A DNA stretch of 54,586 bases from Myxococcales bacterium (GTDB lineage: Bacteria; Myxococcota_A; Polyangia; Polyangiales; Polyangiaceae), in the NCBI GenBank assembly GCA_021847645.1, contig JAJZQG010000022.1, forward strand, positions 1 through 54,586, in the 5' to 3' direction. This document shows, piece by piece, positions 17,398-25,331 of the stretch. Position numbers and translations under genes: made by a program. Each line of letters opens with the position of its first letter. Position 1 is the first letter of the stretch. Below the pieces are notes generated by a model. It had not been told where the DNA came from. It searched no databases and saw only the letters and a list, made by a program, of their open reading frames with translations.

Positions 17398-17545
17398 CGC
17401 CGAGGGCGCAGCAGGCAGTTCGAAAGGCGTGCGTGGGATACGCGCGGAGGGCATCGGCCGGGCGTGATTCCCACGCAGGGTCGCCGCACGCGATGGCACA
17501 CGACGTGCTGCAACCTCCGATGACGCCACGAACCGGGTCCTGCCC

Positions 17546-18580
17546 ATGAGAACACGCGACCGCGAGCAACAGCTGGTTGAGCTTCGGCGCTGCTTGCAGC
17601 GCGCCATCGAAGAGCGACAAGCACTCGGCCGGGAGCTGACGGCCAGCCGCGACCGGGAGCGGGCGTCGCGGGCATCTCTGGCCGAGCTTCGCGCGGATGC
17701 CATCCGGCTCGCGGAGTCGTTGCGCCAATCGCACGCAAGGCTCGAGGAGGCGGAGAACGCTCGCGGCGCGCTGCTCGGCCAGTTGGAGCTTGGGCGCGCC
17801 GACGCGGAGCGGCTGCGGTCCGCCATAGCCGGGAGGGACGCGGAGCTCCACGAACTGTCCGCGCAGCTCGACCAACACGGCCGTGCGCTCGCCCAGTCCA
17901 GGCGCGAGCTCGAGCGCTGCAGAGAGCAGGTCGCGCTGTCGGAGGCCCTGGTGCGGGAAGCAGCGACGCAATCGCGCGCCGCGAACGAACGAGCGCGTCG
18001 TCTGGAAGACGAATCCCACGGGCTTCGAGCCCGGCTTTCCGCCGCGGAATCTTCCCTGGCGCGTGCCGAGGCCGCACACCGGCAGGTGCTCGACGATCTG
18101 ACGCGGAGCCTGTCTGCGCGCCGGAGGCAGGACGATACCGAGGCGCGGCGCCTGTCCGAGCGTGTGCGCGAAGCGGAAGCGGAGACGGTGGCAGCCCGGG
18201 AAACGCTCGACAACTGGGCCACGCGGGTGAAGCAAGCGAAGTCGCGCGAACTGCTGGCTGTGGCACGCGCAGAGCGCGAGGCCACGGTGCGCATCGAACG
18301 GGCACGGGCGGAATCCGACGAGCTTCGGGATGCCCTGGGGTTCGTCTCCGAAGTCATGTCGACCGCGTTGCGACGGGCCTGCGGGCGGGCGGCGCCGATC
18401 GCGCTCCGGGCTGCGCTGGCAGGGATACGGCTGAATCCGCCTGCCGGCGCAACTACTGCTCTGCGGGAGCGCATGACCGAGCGGCTGCTGGGACTGCTGG
18501 ATACGGGCGCGCGGCCGGAGGGACGCGCAGGCAGGCTCCTGCCCGCTGAGCGGACGGAGCCGGAGGTAGATCATGCGTAG
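17546..18580 (+). CDS. Long coiled-coil protein (344 aa)
   Basis: Residues 1 to about 255 form an almost unbroken heptad-rich coiled coil rich in Glu, Arg, Ala and Leu (for example ELTASRDRERASRASLAELR). A small C-terminal domain follows with GFVSEVMSTALRRACGRAAP. There is no signal peptide or membrane segment. The final codons overlap the next gene by eight bases (ATGCGTAG), so the two products are probably made together. In myxobacteria, coiled-coil proteins beside Roadblock/GTPase genes often act as polar or filament-like scaffolds, but that role is only inferred here. No specific family was recognised. Confidence 0.65.
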   Translation: MRTRDREQQLVELRRCLQRAIEERQALGRELTASRDRERASRASLAELRADAIRLAESLRQSHARLEEAENARGALLGQLELGRADAERLRSAIAGRDAELHELSAQLDQHGRALAQSRRELERCREQVALSEALVREAATQSRAANERARRLEDESHGLRARLSAAESSLARAEAAHRQVLDDLTRSLSARRRQDDTEARRLSERVREAEAETVAARETLDNWATRVKQAKSRELLAVARAEREATVRIERARAESDELRDALGFVSEVMSTALRRACGRAAPIALRAALAGIRLNPPAGATTALRERMTERLLGLLDTGARPEGRAGRLLPAERTEPEVDHA

Positions 18581-19844
18581 CCCGGCGGACGGGCACGCCG
18601 AGCGTGACGGCGAGCCGGGCACCCCCCACGACGCTGCGACCGATGCAGCGTCATGGATATCCGCTGTTCGCTTGTCCGAGCACCTGGCCCTCGGAACGAT
18701 CGGCAGGGCCCAATGTGTTGCAGTCGTGCGCGGTATCGCAGAGCGCGTTGCGTCGCTTCACGCAGCAGGCGGCGCGCACGGCGCGATCCACCCCGACAAC
18801 GTGCGCATCGCCGAGCAGCGCTGGGACAACGGCATCAGCCTGGTGGCGACCTCCCCGGGCGACGAGACGTACTGGTCGGCCCGGCGGCGGCGGGACGGGA
18901 CAGCGTCTTCGGCCGACGACGTGTGGGCGCTGCACGCTCTGTTGATGTACGCGGTGCGCGGATCGACGGGGGCGTGTCCGGGCTCCGCAGCGGAGGGCCG
19001 GCGGCTCGCCCGAAGGACGGGGGATCCGCACCTGCGTCGCGTGCTTGTTCGATACTTCAGCTCGGAGAGCGCAAGCGCGGCGTCGCTGGCAGCGGAGCTG
19101 AGAGCCTGGAGTCCCCCGGTAGCCGGCGGGCGCGAGAGGCATCGGCGCTGGCTGCGGGCAGCCATCGCATGCATGGTGGTGTTGGCCGTGGTTCTCGCAG
19201 GGGCCGTTGCGCGGCCAGAGATCGTGCGGCTCGCAGGGCACGTCTCGCCGTGGAGGCCGGCGGGCGGGCGCATCCGTGAGGTGCCGGGCCGGCGCTTGGC
19301 GGCGTCCTTCGCGCGCGCCTCCGGCAGCGCCGTGCCCTGGCCTGCCGCCGCAGGCGCGCAGAGATGTCTTGCAGATTGGCTGCTGGGCGACCCCGACCTG
19401 ACCGGCGAGGATCTGTCTTTCGTGTGCTCGTCGGAGGACCACAGAGCCATTGTCGCCCAAGTCCAGCGAGCCATCGTTCGCAGCGCGAGAGGGCGGGTCA
19501 CCGCCGTGACGGACAGCTGGGCGCGGCTGCTCTGGCACCAGCATGCGTGGGTGGCCCTGGCTCAGTGGCGCTGTTGCAGACCGATCCCGAGAGTCTCTTT
19601 GCCCGCGCCGGGCCCAGGCTGTCCGGACCTGGGCGCCTCGCTGGAGGCGATGGCCCGCCGAGCAGCGGCAGGCGAGGCTCCCGCGCAGTATCTCGGGCTA
19701 TTCGACCGCGCAGCGGCTTGCGCATGGCGCACTGCAGCCGGCAACTATCCGTATCGCCACAGCCCGCTGGCGGGCGGCCACGCCGTGGCCCGAACGCTCC
19801 TCGAGGGGCCGCGCACCCGCCGCGACGATCGACCCGGCAGGTAG
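18573..19844 (+). CDS. Membrane-anchored pseudokinase fragment-like protein (423 aa)
   Basis: Residues 25-170 resemble the C-lobe of a Ser/Thr kinase without an N-lobe: VASLHAAGGAHGAIHPDNVRI is the catalytic loop, in which Ala71 replaces the catalytic Asp (normally HGDIxPxN), followed by SADDVWALHALLMYAVRG. No glycine loop or VAIK lysine is present, so this should be a pseudokinase. A single transmembrane helix spans roughly residues 193-213, after a basic RHRRWLR stop-transfer-like stretch, placing the C-terminal 200 residues outside the cytoplasm. That outer part is Cys- and Trp-containing but unrecognised. It overlaps the coiled-coil gene and ends convergent with the kinase-like gene at 19908. 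It may transmit a periplasmic signal inward. Confidence 0.6.
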   Translation: MRSPADGHAERDGEPGTPHDAATDAASWISAVRLSEHLALGTIGRAQCVAVVRGIAERVASLHAAGGAHGAIHPDNVRIAEQRWDNGISLVATSPGDETYWSARRRRDGTASSADDVWALHALLMYAVRGSTGACPGSAAEGRRLARRTGDPHLRRVLVRYFSSESASAASLAAELRAWSPPVAGGRERHRRWLRAAIACMVVLAVVLAGAVARPEIVRLAGHVSPWRPAGGRIREVPGRRLAASFARASGSAVPWPAAAGAQRCLADWLLGDPDLTGEDLSFVCSSEDHRAIVAQVQRAIVRSARGRVTAVTDSWARLLWHQHAWVALAQWRCCRPIPRVSLPAPGPGCPDLGASLEAMARRAAAGEAPAQYLGLFDRAAACAWRTAAGNYPYRHSPLAGGHAVARTLLEGPRTRRDDRPGR

Positions 19845-19907
19845 CGGTGGGGCAGACGGCAACTCGAGAGACGCGGGAAGGGCGGGCGGCGCGTGGGCGA
19901 TCAAGTG

Positions 19908-20726
19908 TCAGGAGACGAACGCGGCGAGGATGTCGCGTACGTAGAAGTTGTCAGCGCCGCCGCCTGGAAAGTAGCGAGCCAGCAACTCCAGCGCTCGTGC
20001 GTCGCGCAGGAACGTGGCATCGCGCGTGGTGGTGAGGTGGGCCGGGTCGTATTCGCCGCTGGACTGTATCTGCGCCAACACGCCAGCAAATTGCTCGGCG
20101 TCGACGGGGCCTGCTTTTGCCGTCCACCGGGACAGGAATGCCGCGTTGTGGGCAAGCTCCTCCTTCAACGAGACGAGGTTGTTGGTGTCGATCAGCAACA
20201 CACGCCGGTGGCGGATATCGACCTTGACGTGATCGCTGCGTGTCGAGAAGCAGTCGAGCACCGTAGCCGCCTCGCGTTGCAGGATGCGATAGGCGTCGAC
20301 GAACCGCGCAACGACATGGCGCAGCCAGGGCAGTTGGCCCTCGCGGAAGCGCGCCGATGCTTCTTCCAGCGAGATGCCGTCGACGAACTCCTGCACCATG
20401 ACGTACTCGCGTTGCGCTTGGGGCGCGCCGGGTTCCAGCGATCGGTCCAGCACCACGAAGGCGCTCCGGGCAACCATGGACACGGTCGGGCCGCCGAAGT
20501 AGCGCTCGACAAGCCGATGCTCTCGCTCGAATCGGGCGAAGGTGGCGGGCGGGTCGTCGAACTGCGAGGTCCGGAGGCGCTTGGCGAGCCAGCCGGTGGG
20601 CTGGCCGTCGCGGTCGAGAATGAAGTGGGGATTGAGGGTGATCCCGACGGTACCGATGCCCATCTCGCCCAACCGCAGGGGGGAGATGCGACCTTCGCGA
20701 AGAAAGGCCAGGATGTCGGGATCCAT
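19908..20726 (-). CDS. Kinase / phosphotransferase-like protein, probably degenerate (272 aa)
   Basis: The protein resembles the lipopolysaccharide-kinase or aminoglycoside-phosphotransferase-like fold. LAKRLRTS and REHRLVERYF sit where the N-lobe lysine and helix C would be, YVMVQEFVDGISLEEA looks like the hinge, and VLLIDTNN looks like the DFG region. The expected HxDxxxxN loop is not intact (VLDCFSTRSDHVKVD). It is 15 nt after the V4R-type gene and ends the long minus-strand series, so it likely belongs with the Roadblock/GTPase genes. Together with the two plus-strand kinase-like genes it makes three kinase-derived products around this locus. Catalysis is unproven; ligand or partner binding is equally possible. 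Confidence 0.5.
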   Translation of the reverse strand: MDPDILAFLREGRISPLRLGEMGIGTVGITLNPHFILDRDGQPTGWLAKRLRTSQFDDPPATFARFEREHRLVERYFGGPTVSMVARSAFVVLDRSLEPGAPQAQREYVMVQEFVDGISLEEASARFREGQLPWLRHVVARFVDAYRILQREAATVLDCFSTRSDHVKVDIRHRRVLLIDTNNLVSLKEELAHNAAFLSRWTAKAGPVDAEQFAGVLAQIQSSGEYDPAHLTTTRDATFLRDARALELLARYFPGGGADNFYVRDILAAFVS

Positions 20727-20741
20727 TCGGGGCCGAGACCG

Positions 20742-21209
20742 CTACTTGTCGTGCAGCTCGACGATGAGCGTGGTGTCGCCCGGCTTGCCTCCTTCGGTGG
20801 GGGCGAGGTGCTTGACGCGTGCCTTCTTGCCGAGGTTCTTCTCCGACACGGCAACGGTAAGAGCCGCGAAGGGGCAACCGAAAGGAGGGATGCCCTTGTC
20901 CCGGAGGGCCATGGTCAACGGGTAGAAGGAGCAGTTGGTGATGTCGGCGCGAAGCTCGTTGCCCTGGAGCTTGAAAGACATGTTGTCACAGGTACCCGAC
21001 TTGACCATGGTGTCCCTGAGCTGGTCCTCGAGCTTCTCGATGCTGTTGACTCCGGTAAAGTCCACGCCGAGCTCGTGCAGCTCTGCAAGGATGTCGGGTG
21101 CAGCGCGCCGCATGATGGCCGGCGCGCTCGCTCCGGCGATCTCGTGGATAGCCTTGTATACCCCGTACAGGATTCCTTGCACGGCACGGACGTCAATGGT
21201 CTTCGGCAT
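20742..21209 (-). CDS. V4R-like (Bet3-related fold) small protein (155 aa)
   Basis: The ATG at 21209 lies nine bases after a GGAGGA site; another ATG two codons upstream is too close to it. The early IHEIAGASAPAIMRRAAPDIL and the late Cys-containing GIPPFGCPFAALTVAV, KHLAPTEGGKPGDTTLIVEL layout recall the V4R/XylR-N family, a small-ligand or protein-interaction fold related to the Bet3 subunit of eukaryotic TRAPP. The protein is a paralogue of the 150-residue product at 24788-25240, sharing GASAPAIMR versus GSSAPAVMR near the N-terminus. Such proteins often sit in operons with Roadblock domains. Its ligand is unknown. A gap of 576 nt separates it from the next operon gene upstream. Confidence 0.55.
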   Translation of the reverse strand: MPKTIDVRAVQGILYGVYKAIHEIAGASAPAIMRRAAPDILAELHELGVDFTGVNSIEKLEDQLRDTMVKSGTCDNMSFKLQGNELRADITNCSFYPLTMALRDKGIPPFGCPFAALTVAVSEKNLGKKARVKHLAPTEGGKPGDTTLIVELHDK

Positions 21210-21785
21210 GTTCATTGTCCTCCAGCGAGTGGGTCGGTTGCGGAGCGCGAGACGGGAGGCGGTAGCTGGCGAGTGCTTGCCGACCGCCCGTACCTCGGCC
21301 TCGCTCTTTTGCAACGCATGTGCCCGCGCCCGCGACGTGTGCTGCGCGCGCTCGATCGGTCCGCGACGTGCGCGGAGGGCGGGAGTCGACCGCAGGGGGT
21401 GCTTACGGGGCAATGGGCGGGCAGCGCGCGGCGGGGCGAGATGCGTCGTTCCCGCGCGGCGGTCGTCCACGCGATCGAGGTCGGGCGTGCCATGGGACGA
21501 GCGGCGGGACATCGGTGAGTGAGAATCACGCGCAGGGCGAGGCTTGCGCGTGAGTTCGACGCGCGAACGCCAACGGGGAGCCGCAGCAGCGCGGCGCCGG
21601 GCGTGCAATCGACCCCGACCAGGCGCGTCACGGAGGAAGCGTCACCTGTCAACCGGGCGGGCGATCGGGCAGTGTGGTGCAATGGCGTATCGCGCGGCAG
21701 GGCTTGGGAGGCAAACGGTGGATACGGCCGCGAGGTGGGCGGGCGGGGACCGGCCGGCGGCGGATGAGTGGGATCTGGCAGGCGG
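21210..21785. other. Long gap within the minus-strand signalling series
   Basis: This stretch of 576 nt lies between the Roadblock gene (ends 21786) and the V4R-like gene (starts 21209). Open frames exist on both strands but show arginine- and proline-rich shadow composition and no recognisable domain. It probably contains the promoter for the V4R-like and kinase-like genes. Nothing else was seen. Confidence 0.5.
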
Positions 21786-22367
21786 TCAGATCCGGGCGGC
21801 TTGGCTGCCCACCAGCTCGGCGATGGCGTCGACCGCAGCCGGTGCGATGGGATCGGTGCGGAGGATTCCCAACGTGAAGCTGTCGCGGGACTCGGCAAGC
21901 ACACGGAGCCCGGTCAAGTGGAACGACCGGAAGCCCACCGAGATCGACAAGGCTCGCTTGTGAAACGAATCGAGCTCGTCGAACCGATCGAGGGCAACCA
22001 TGAGCTGAGTGCCCATGGCCTCCGCATCCTCGTAGGAGTAGCTGCCGTCCTTGGCGATCACGAAGCCCTGGGCGTCCATCACGAAGACGGTCTTGGCGGA
22101 GGCCGCTTCCAGGCACCAGCGCAGCATATCATCCCAGGTGCGCACGGAACCGGGCACGGGAGGCAACGGTTCCGGCTGGAGGGCGTCGGCTCCCGGGACA
22201 GCGACCGCGGGTGCAGCGGGGGACGCGGGCCTGGGGCGGAATGCCACGTAGCTTGCGCGCGGTGGGGGCGTGTCCGGCGCCGCAGGCTCTTGGCGCAGGC
22301 TGGCCAGGCGGGTGCTGATATCGCGAGCTTGCTGCAGACTAGAGAAGTTCGCGCTGGGGCTGCTCAT
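21786..22367 (-). CDS. Roadblock/LC7-domain protein with Pro/Ala-rich N-terminal arm (193 aa)
   Basis: Residues 1-75 are disordered and Pro/Ala-rich. The Roadblock domain occupies about residues 80-193: DDMLRWCLEAASAKTVFVMD, AQGFVIAKDGSYSYED, and SFTLGILRTDPIAPAAVDAI. Roadblock proteins dimerise and bind or regulate small Ras-like GTPases, as MglB does for MglA. The ATG at 22367 has a GGAGG site and overlaps the end of the ParA gene by 29 nt, implying coordinated expression of a Roadblock protein with a ParA ATPase. The arm could tether it to another component. Its partner GTPase may be the MglA-like product of this locus. Confidence 0.7.
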   Translation of the reverse strand: MSSPSANFSSLQQARDISTRLASLRQEPAAPDTPPPRASYVAFRPRPASPAAPAVAVPGADALQPEPLPPVPGSVRTWDDMLRWCLEAASAKTVFVMDAQGFVIAKDGSYSYEDAEAMGTQLMVALDRFDELDSFHKRALSISVGFRSFHLTGLRVLAESRDSFTLGILRTDPIAPAAVDAIAELVGSQAARI

Positions 22368-23148
22368 CTTCGCCTCCTGTTGCGTAGTCAGCGATGCGCG
22401 CGTCGAGCTCGTTGGCGAGCAACCCGAAGCGCCGCGCCTCGGGCGTGGGCCGGCCCGCCAGGAACGCCACGGGCAATCCCAGGTGCGAAGCCTGGGCAAA
22501 CACATCGGCGCGCGGGATCATGGTCTCCAGGACGCCGCCCAGCCCGGACCATACGGAACCCATGACATCCAGGGCGGGCTGCTTGTCGAGCTCGACCATC
22601 GTGGGCAGGATGCCCAGCAGCAGCAAGGAGTCGTTCTCCTTGCTGCGCACGTGGTCGACCACGCGCAACAGCTGAGTGACCGACCGCAACGTGAGGGCCT
22701 CGGCCTGAAAGGGGACAAGCACGTAGTCCGCGCTGGCGAGGGCGGCGCGGGTGATCATGCCGACGCCGGAGGGAGCGTCGAGCAGCACGATGTCGAACCC
22801 GGACGAGGCGCTGCGAAGCAGATCCCGAAACACGCCGGGTTCGTTCATCATCTTCTCGTACTCCGTGACGTCGCACGGGTCCAATCGTCCGCGGGGCAGC
22901 AGCGACAAGGTGGGCAGCTTGGTGGGAAGGATGGCCTCGCGCAAGGACTGCGCGCCGGTCAGCACCTCGGCGAGGCCGCTGAACGCGAGGTCATCGCGCG
23001 CGAGGGACAAGCCAATCGCACCTTGGGGGTCGAGGTCGATCACCAGGGTGCGCTTGCCCCGCTCGGCCCAGGCGACGGCGAGATTCAAGCAGACCGTGGT
23101 CTTTCCCACGCCTCCCTTCTGGCTGGCCAGAGCGATACACAACGCCAT
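22339..23148 (-). CDS. ParA/Soj-family ATPase (269 aa)
   Basis: The deviant Walker A motif KGGVGKTT starts at residue 11, with the signature lysine at its beginning. VIDLDPQGAIGLSL is the A' motif and FDIVLLDAPSGVG the Walker B region; ADYVLVPFQAEALTLRSV follows as in ParA/MinD proteins. Length and motif order are standard. These ATPases form nucleotide-dependent dimers on DNA, membranes or protein scaffolds to position cargo. No ParB gene and no parS-like sites were noticed nearby, so a role in chromosome partition is less likely than positioning of a signalling complex. The end of the gene overlaps the start of a Roadblock gene. A short dyad sits at 23179-23192 upstream. Confidence 0.88.
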   Translation of the reverse strand: MALCIALASQKGGVGKTTVCLNLAVAWAERGKRTLVIDLDPQGAIGLSLARDDLAFSGLAEVLTGAQSLREAILPTKLPTLSLLPRGRLDPCDVTEYEKMMNEPGVFRDLLRSASSGFDIVLLDAPSGVGMITRAALASADYVLVPFQAEALTLRSVTQLLRVVDHVRSKENDSLLLLGILPTMVELDKQPALDVMGSVWSGLGGVLETMIPRADVFAQASHLGLPVAFLAGRPTPEARRFGLLANELDARIADYATGGEDEQPQRELL

Positions 23149-23178
23149 GTGAGAGCGAGTCCTTTCTCGGTCGTGTCA

Positions 23179-23192
23179 CGGCGAAATCGCCG
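23179..23192. promoter_or_regulatory. 14-bp dyad upstream of the ParA gene
   Basis: CGGCGA and TCGCCG are separated by AA, located 31-44 bp before the ParA start codon in a 226-nt gap. It could be an operator; chance occurrence is possible. Confidence 0.2.
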
Positions 23193-23374
23193 CGACGTCC
23201 GGTTCTTCATCGACGTGCTTCGCCTTCCCCGGCTTCCCGCGAAATCTGCGCGAAGCAGCGTCGGACAAGCGAGTCGTCGTCCGTCAGGTCCAATCGGGTC
23301 AGCAGGCGCCGCTACGTTCGCACCGGCTCTGCGTTCGACGGCAGAAGGCGGCGACGGGTCGGGTCGGTGCCTGG

Positions 23375-24319
23375 TCAGCTCATGGGTCCGGCCACCTCCG
23401 GGCTCCGAGCGGTGCGGGTGTCGGCGCGGGTCGATCGCTGGCGCGAGCGCACCCACTCGCTGAGGCTGGGGGCAGCCGAGGCCAACCGATAGCGCGCCAT
23501 TCCGGTGTTGGCGCCAGCCTCGACGAGCAGCAGGGCGACGTGGCTGCGGGACGGATCCAGCCATTGCGCCACGAGGGTTCCTCGGGCGCATTCGAAGCAG
23601 GCAGCGCCCACGGTGCCGAGCCCGGCCGGCGCGGCGGTGCGATCGGAGAGCTCCAGCACGGAGATGACGAACATGCCGAGGGTTGCAGGGTCGACGTCCC
23701 GTCCCGCGTGGGCCGCAATGACCTCGCCGTCGCGAGACAGCACGCAGGAGGCGAGGTAGCCGGCCATGGCGCTGAACTCCAGGAGCGCGCCGTTCTCCTC
23801 GCTCCAGCCGGACCACCTCGCAGCAGAGCTGCCTTCGCGCTCGAACCGAGCGCCATCGTCCTCCCCGGCCAAGGGAGCGACTTCGGACAAGGGGAAGGTC
23901 ATCTCTTCATCGACTTGCAGGGCAGTCCGCTCCGACGACACACGGGCGCCGTCGTAGCGCAGAAGTCTGGAAACGGCGCGCCGCGTGTGCAGGAGCAGGC
24001 ATCGCTGCAGCACCGGCCGCGGCAGGATGCCCGCTTCCTCCAGCAGCGTGCCGAGCTTCTTGTTGCCCTGGTGCTGGGCGTAGCGCTGTCGCACGAGCAG
24101 AAGCTCTTCGCGGGTGACACGGCCCAGGCGCCACAGGAAGGTGCCGAGGTCCTCGGGCTCTTCCACGCAGACCGCCCAGGCCACGCGGCCCGCTCGGAAC
24201 ACGACAGACCCCAGCTCCCGTCCATCGACGGCCACGGACACCCGGCCGCTCCACGCCTCGTGCTGCGCGGAACGCAACGCGCCCAGAAGAGTGTCGCCCT
24301 CTGCTTGCTGTGCGGTCAT
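23375..24319 (-). CDS. DUF4388-like domain plus Roadblock-like domain (314 aa)
   Basis: Residues 5-125 follow the DUF4388 (PATAN) layout, with WSGRVSVAVDGRELGSVVFRAGRV, the loop LGTFLWRLGRVTREEL, then KKLGTLLEEAGILPRPVL and HTRRAVSRLLRYDGARV. Residues 180-300 look like a Roadblock domain (CVLSRDGEVIAAHAGRDVDP, HVALLLVEAGAN). DUF4388 domains are widespread in myxobacterial signalling proteins and are thought to mediate protein interactions. The gene lies 50 nt after the small Roadblock gene and 226 nt before ParA. It probably links output or scaffold proteins to the GTPase. No enzymatic residues were found. Confidence 0.6.
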   Translation of the reverse strand: MTAQQAEGDTLLGALRSAQHEAWSGRVSVAVDGRELGSVVFRAGRVAWAVCVEEPEDLGTFLWRLGRVTREELLLVRQRYAQHQGNKKLGTLLEEAGILPRPVLQRCLLLHTRRAVSRLLRYDGARVSSERTALQVDEEMTFPLSEVAPLAGEDDGARFEREGSSAARWSGWSEENGALLEFSAMAGYLASCVLSRDGEVIAAHAGRDVDPATLGMFVISVLELSDRTAAPAGLGTVGAACFECARGTLVAQWLDPSRSHVALLLVEAGANTGMARYRLASAAPSLSEWVRSRQRSTRADTRTARSPEVAGPMS

Positions 24320-24369
24320 GGCTCGTCCCTAGCCGTGTCTAGATGGTTGTCTGCCCTGGCCCCACGGCG

Positions 24370-24726
24370 CTACAGCGAGCGCGCGATCTCGGGCGTGCGC
24401 TGCTTGAGCTGGTAGCGGATGTTGCCGAGATTGGACTTCTGATCTGCCACCAGCGCCAGGATCGCGTCGCGGCTGATCAGGCCCATGACGATGACGCCTT
24501 CCTTGTACTCGACCATCGCCTGGGTCATCTCCCCGACCTTGAGCGACTCGCCCATGACCTCTGCGGAGCCGATGCCCGTCGAGATCACGGCGCCAACGGC
24601 CTCGATGTCGAGCCGGCCGCCCCCGGCCAGCCCTTCGATCACGAAGCCGTCGCGGCCTACCACGGCCACTGCATTCACGCCCTCGACTCGAAGCAGCTCA
24701 CTCAGCAGGTTCTTGATGTTCGCCAT
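24370..24726 (-). CDS. Roadblock/LC7-domain protein, minimal form (118 aa)
   Basis: Almost the whole protein is a single Roadblock domain: NIKNLLSELLRVEGVNAVAV, VGRDGFVIEGLAGGG, AVISTGIGSAEVMGESL and GVIVMGLISRDAILALVADQ. The order of strands and helices and the 118-residue length are those of stand-alone MglB/LC7-type proteins. It lies between the V4R-type gene and the DUF4388/Roadblock gene. Roadblock domains work as homodimers or heterodimers, so this one may pair with any of the other Roadblock proteins encoded here. It likely modulates the MglA-like GTPase. Confidence 0.85.
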   Translation of the reverse strand: MANIKNLLSELLRVEGVNAVAVVGRDGFVIEGLAGGGRLDIEAVGAVISTGIGSAEVMGESLKVGEMTQAMVEYKEGVIVMGLISRDAILALVADQKSNLGNIRYQLKQRTPEIARSL

Positions 24727-24787
24727 AATCGTCCTCCATCCTCGTTGCCACTCTAACTATCATGGGCGGCAGCCCGCCCGTTCCTGA

Positions 24788-25240
24788 TCACGCGCGGCCA
24801 CCAGACCGCGTCCGGATCACTTCAAAACAGGTATCGACCGAATCGTCACGCCTGGTCAGCTCCACCTTCACCACGCGGCCGGTGAGCCGCTTGAAGGTCT
24901 CCTCCACCAGGCCGAATCCGAAGTAACAGATACCTTGCTCGCCGCAGGGCTTCCCGGATCCCTCTCGCATCCCGGCGAAAAAGCACCGTTTGAACTCGAT
25001 GCGCGCCTCGCCTTGCCCTTCAGGGATGATCTGCAAGTCCCCGAAGCCGCCGAGTTGCTTGACGCCGTCGTGCATGATCTGGGCGGCCTGCTCGACGGGC
25101 ACGTCGGTGGGCAGGTCGGGCCACAAGCGTCGCGACGCCGCCGCCCCCGCCGTACGCATGACCGCCGGGGCCGAGGAGCCGAGCAGTTTCGTCACGGCGT
25201 TCGAGATCTCCCCGATGATGATGTCCTTGTTGTCACCCAT
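24788..25240 (-). CDS. V4R-domain protein (150 aa)
   Basis: The ATG at 25240 follows a CAGGAG site. The C-terminal half has the Cys pattern of V4R (4-vinyl reductase/XylR-N-like) domains: KRCFFAGMREGSGKPCGEQG, then ICYFGFGLVEETFKRLTG, ending with DTCFEVIR. This fold binds hydrophobic ligands in some regulators and is related to Bet3 of the TRAPP complex. The N-terminal helix region (AVTKLLGSSAPAVMRTAG) resembles that of the paralogue at 20742-21209. It sits between the DnaA-like ATPase and a Roadblock protein gene. A V4R-Roadblock-GTPase set echoes eukaryotic trafficking complexes, although any functional likeness is inferred. Confidence 0.65.
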   Translation of the reverse strand: MGDNKDIIIGEISNAVTKLLGSSAPAVMRTAGAAASRRLWPDLPTDVPVEQAAQIMHDGVKQLGGFGDLQIIPEGQGEARIEFKRCFFAGMREGSGKPCGEQGICYFGFGLVEETFKRLTGRVVKVELTRRDDSVDTCFEVIRTRSGGRA

Positions 25241-25331
25241 GTTTGTCCCGCTCCTGCAGCAAACCGACTGGGCCCGGATGCACTCTTGGTTCCATTGCTG
25301 CCGAATCCTCTGCCAGCGCGACGGGCCGATT

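Noticed and set aside
16731..18622. Long minus-strand frames opposite the coiled-coil gene
   Set aside because: They are Arg/Ser/Ala low-complexity shadows arising from heptad-biased codons on the plus strand.
22339..23192. Chromosome partition locus
   Set aside because: No ParB gene and no parS-like TGTTNCACGTGAAACA sequence was seen near the ParA gene.
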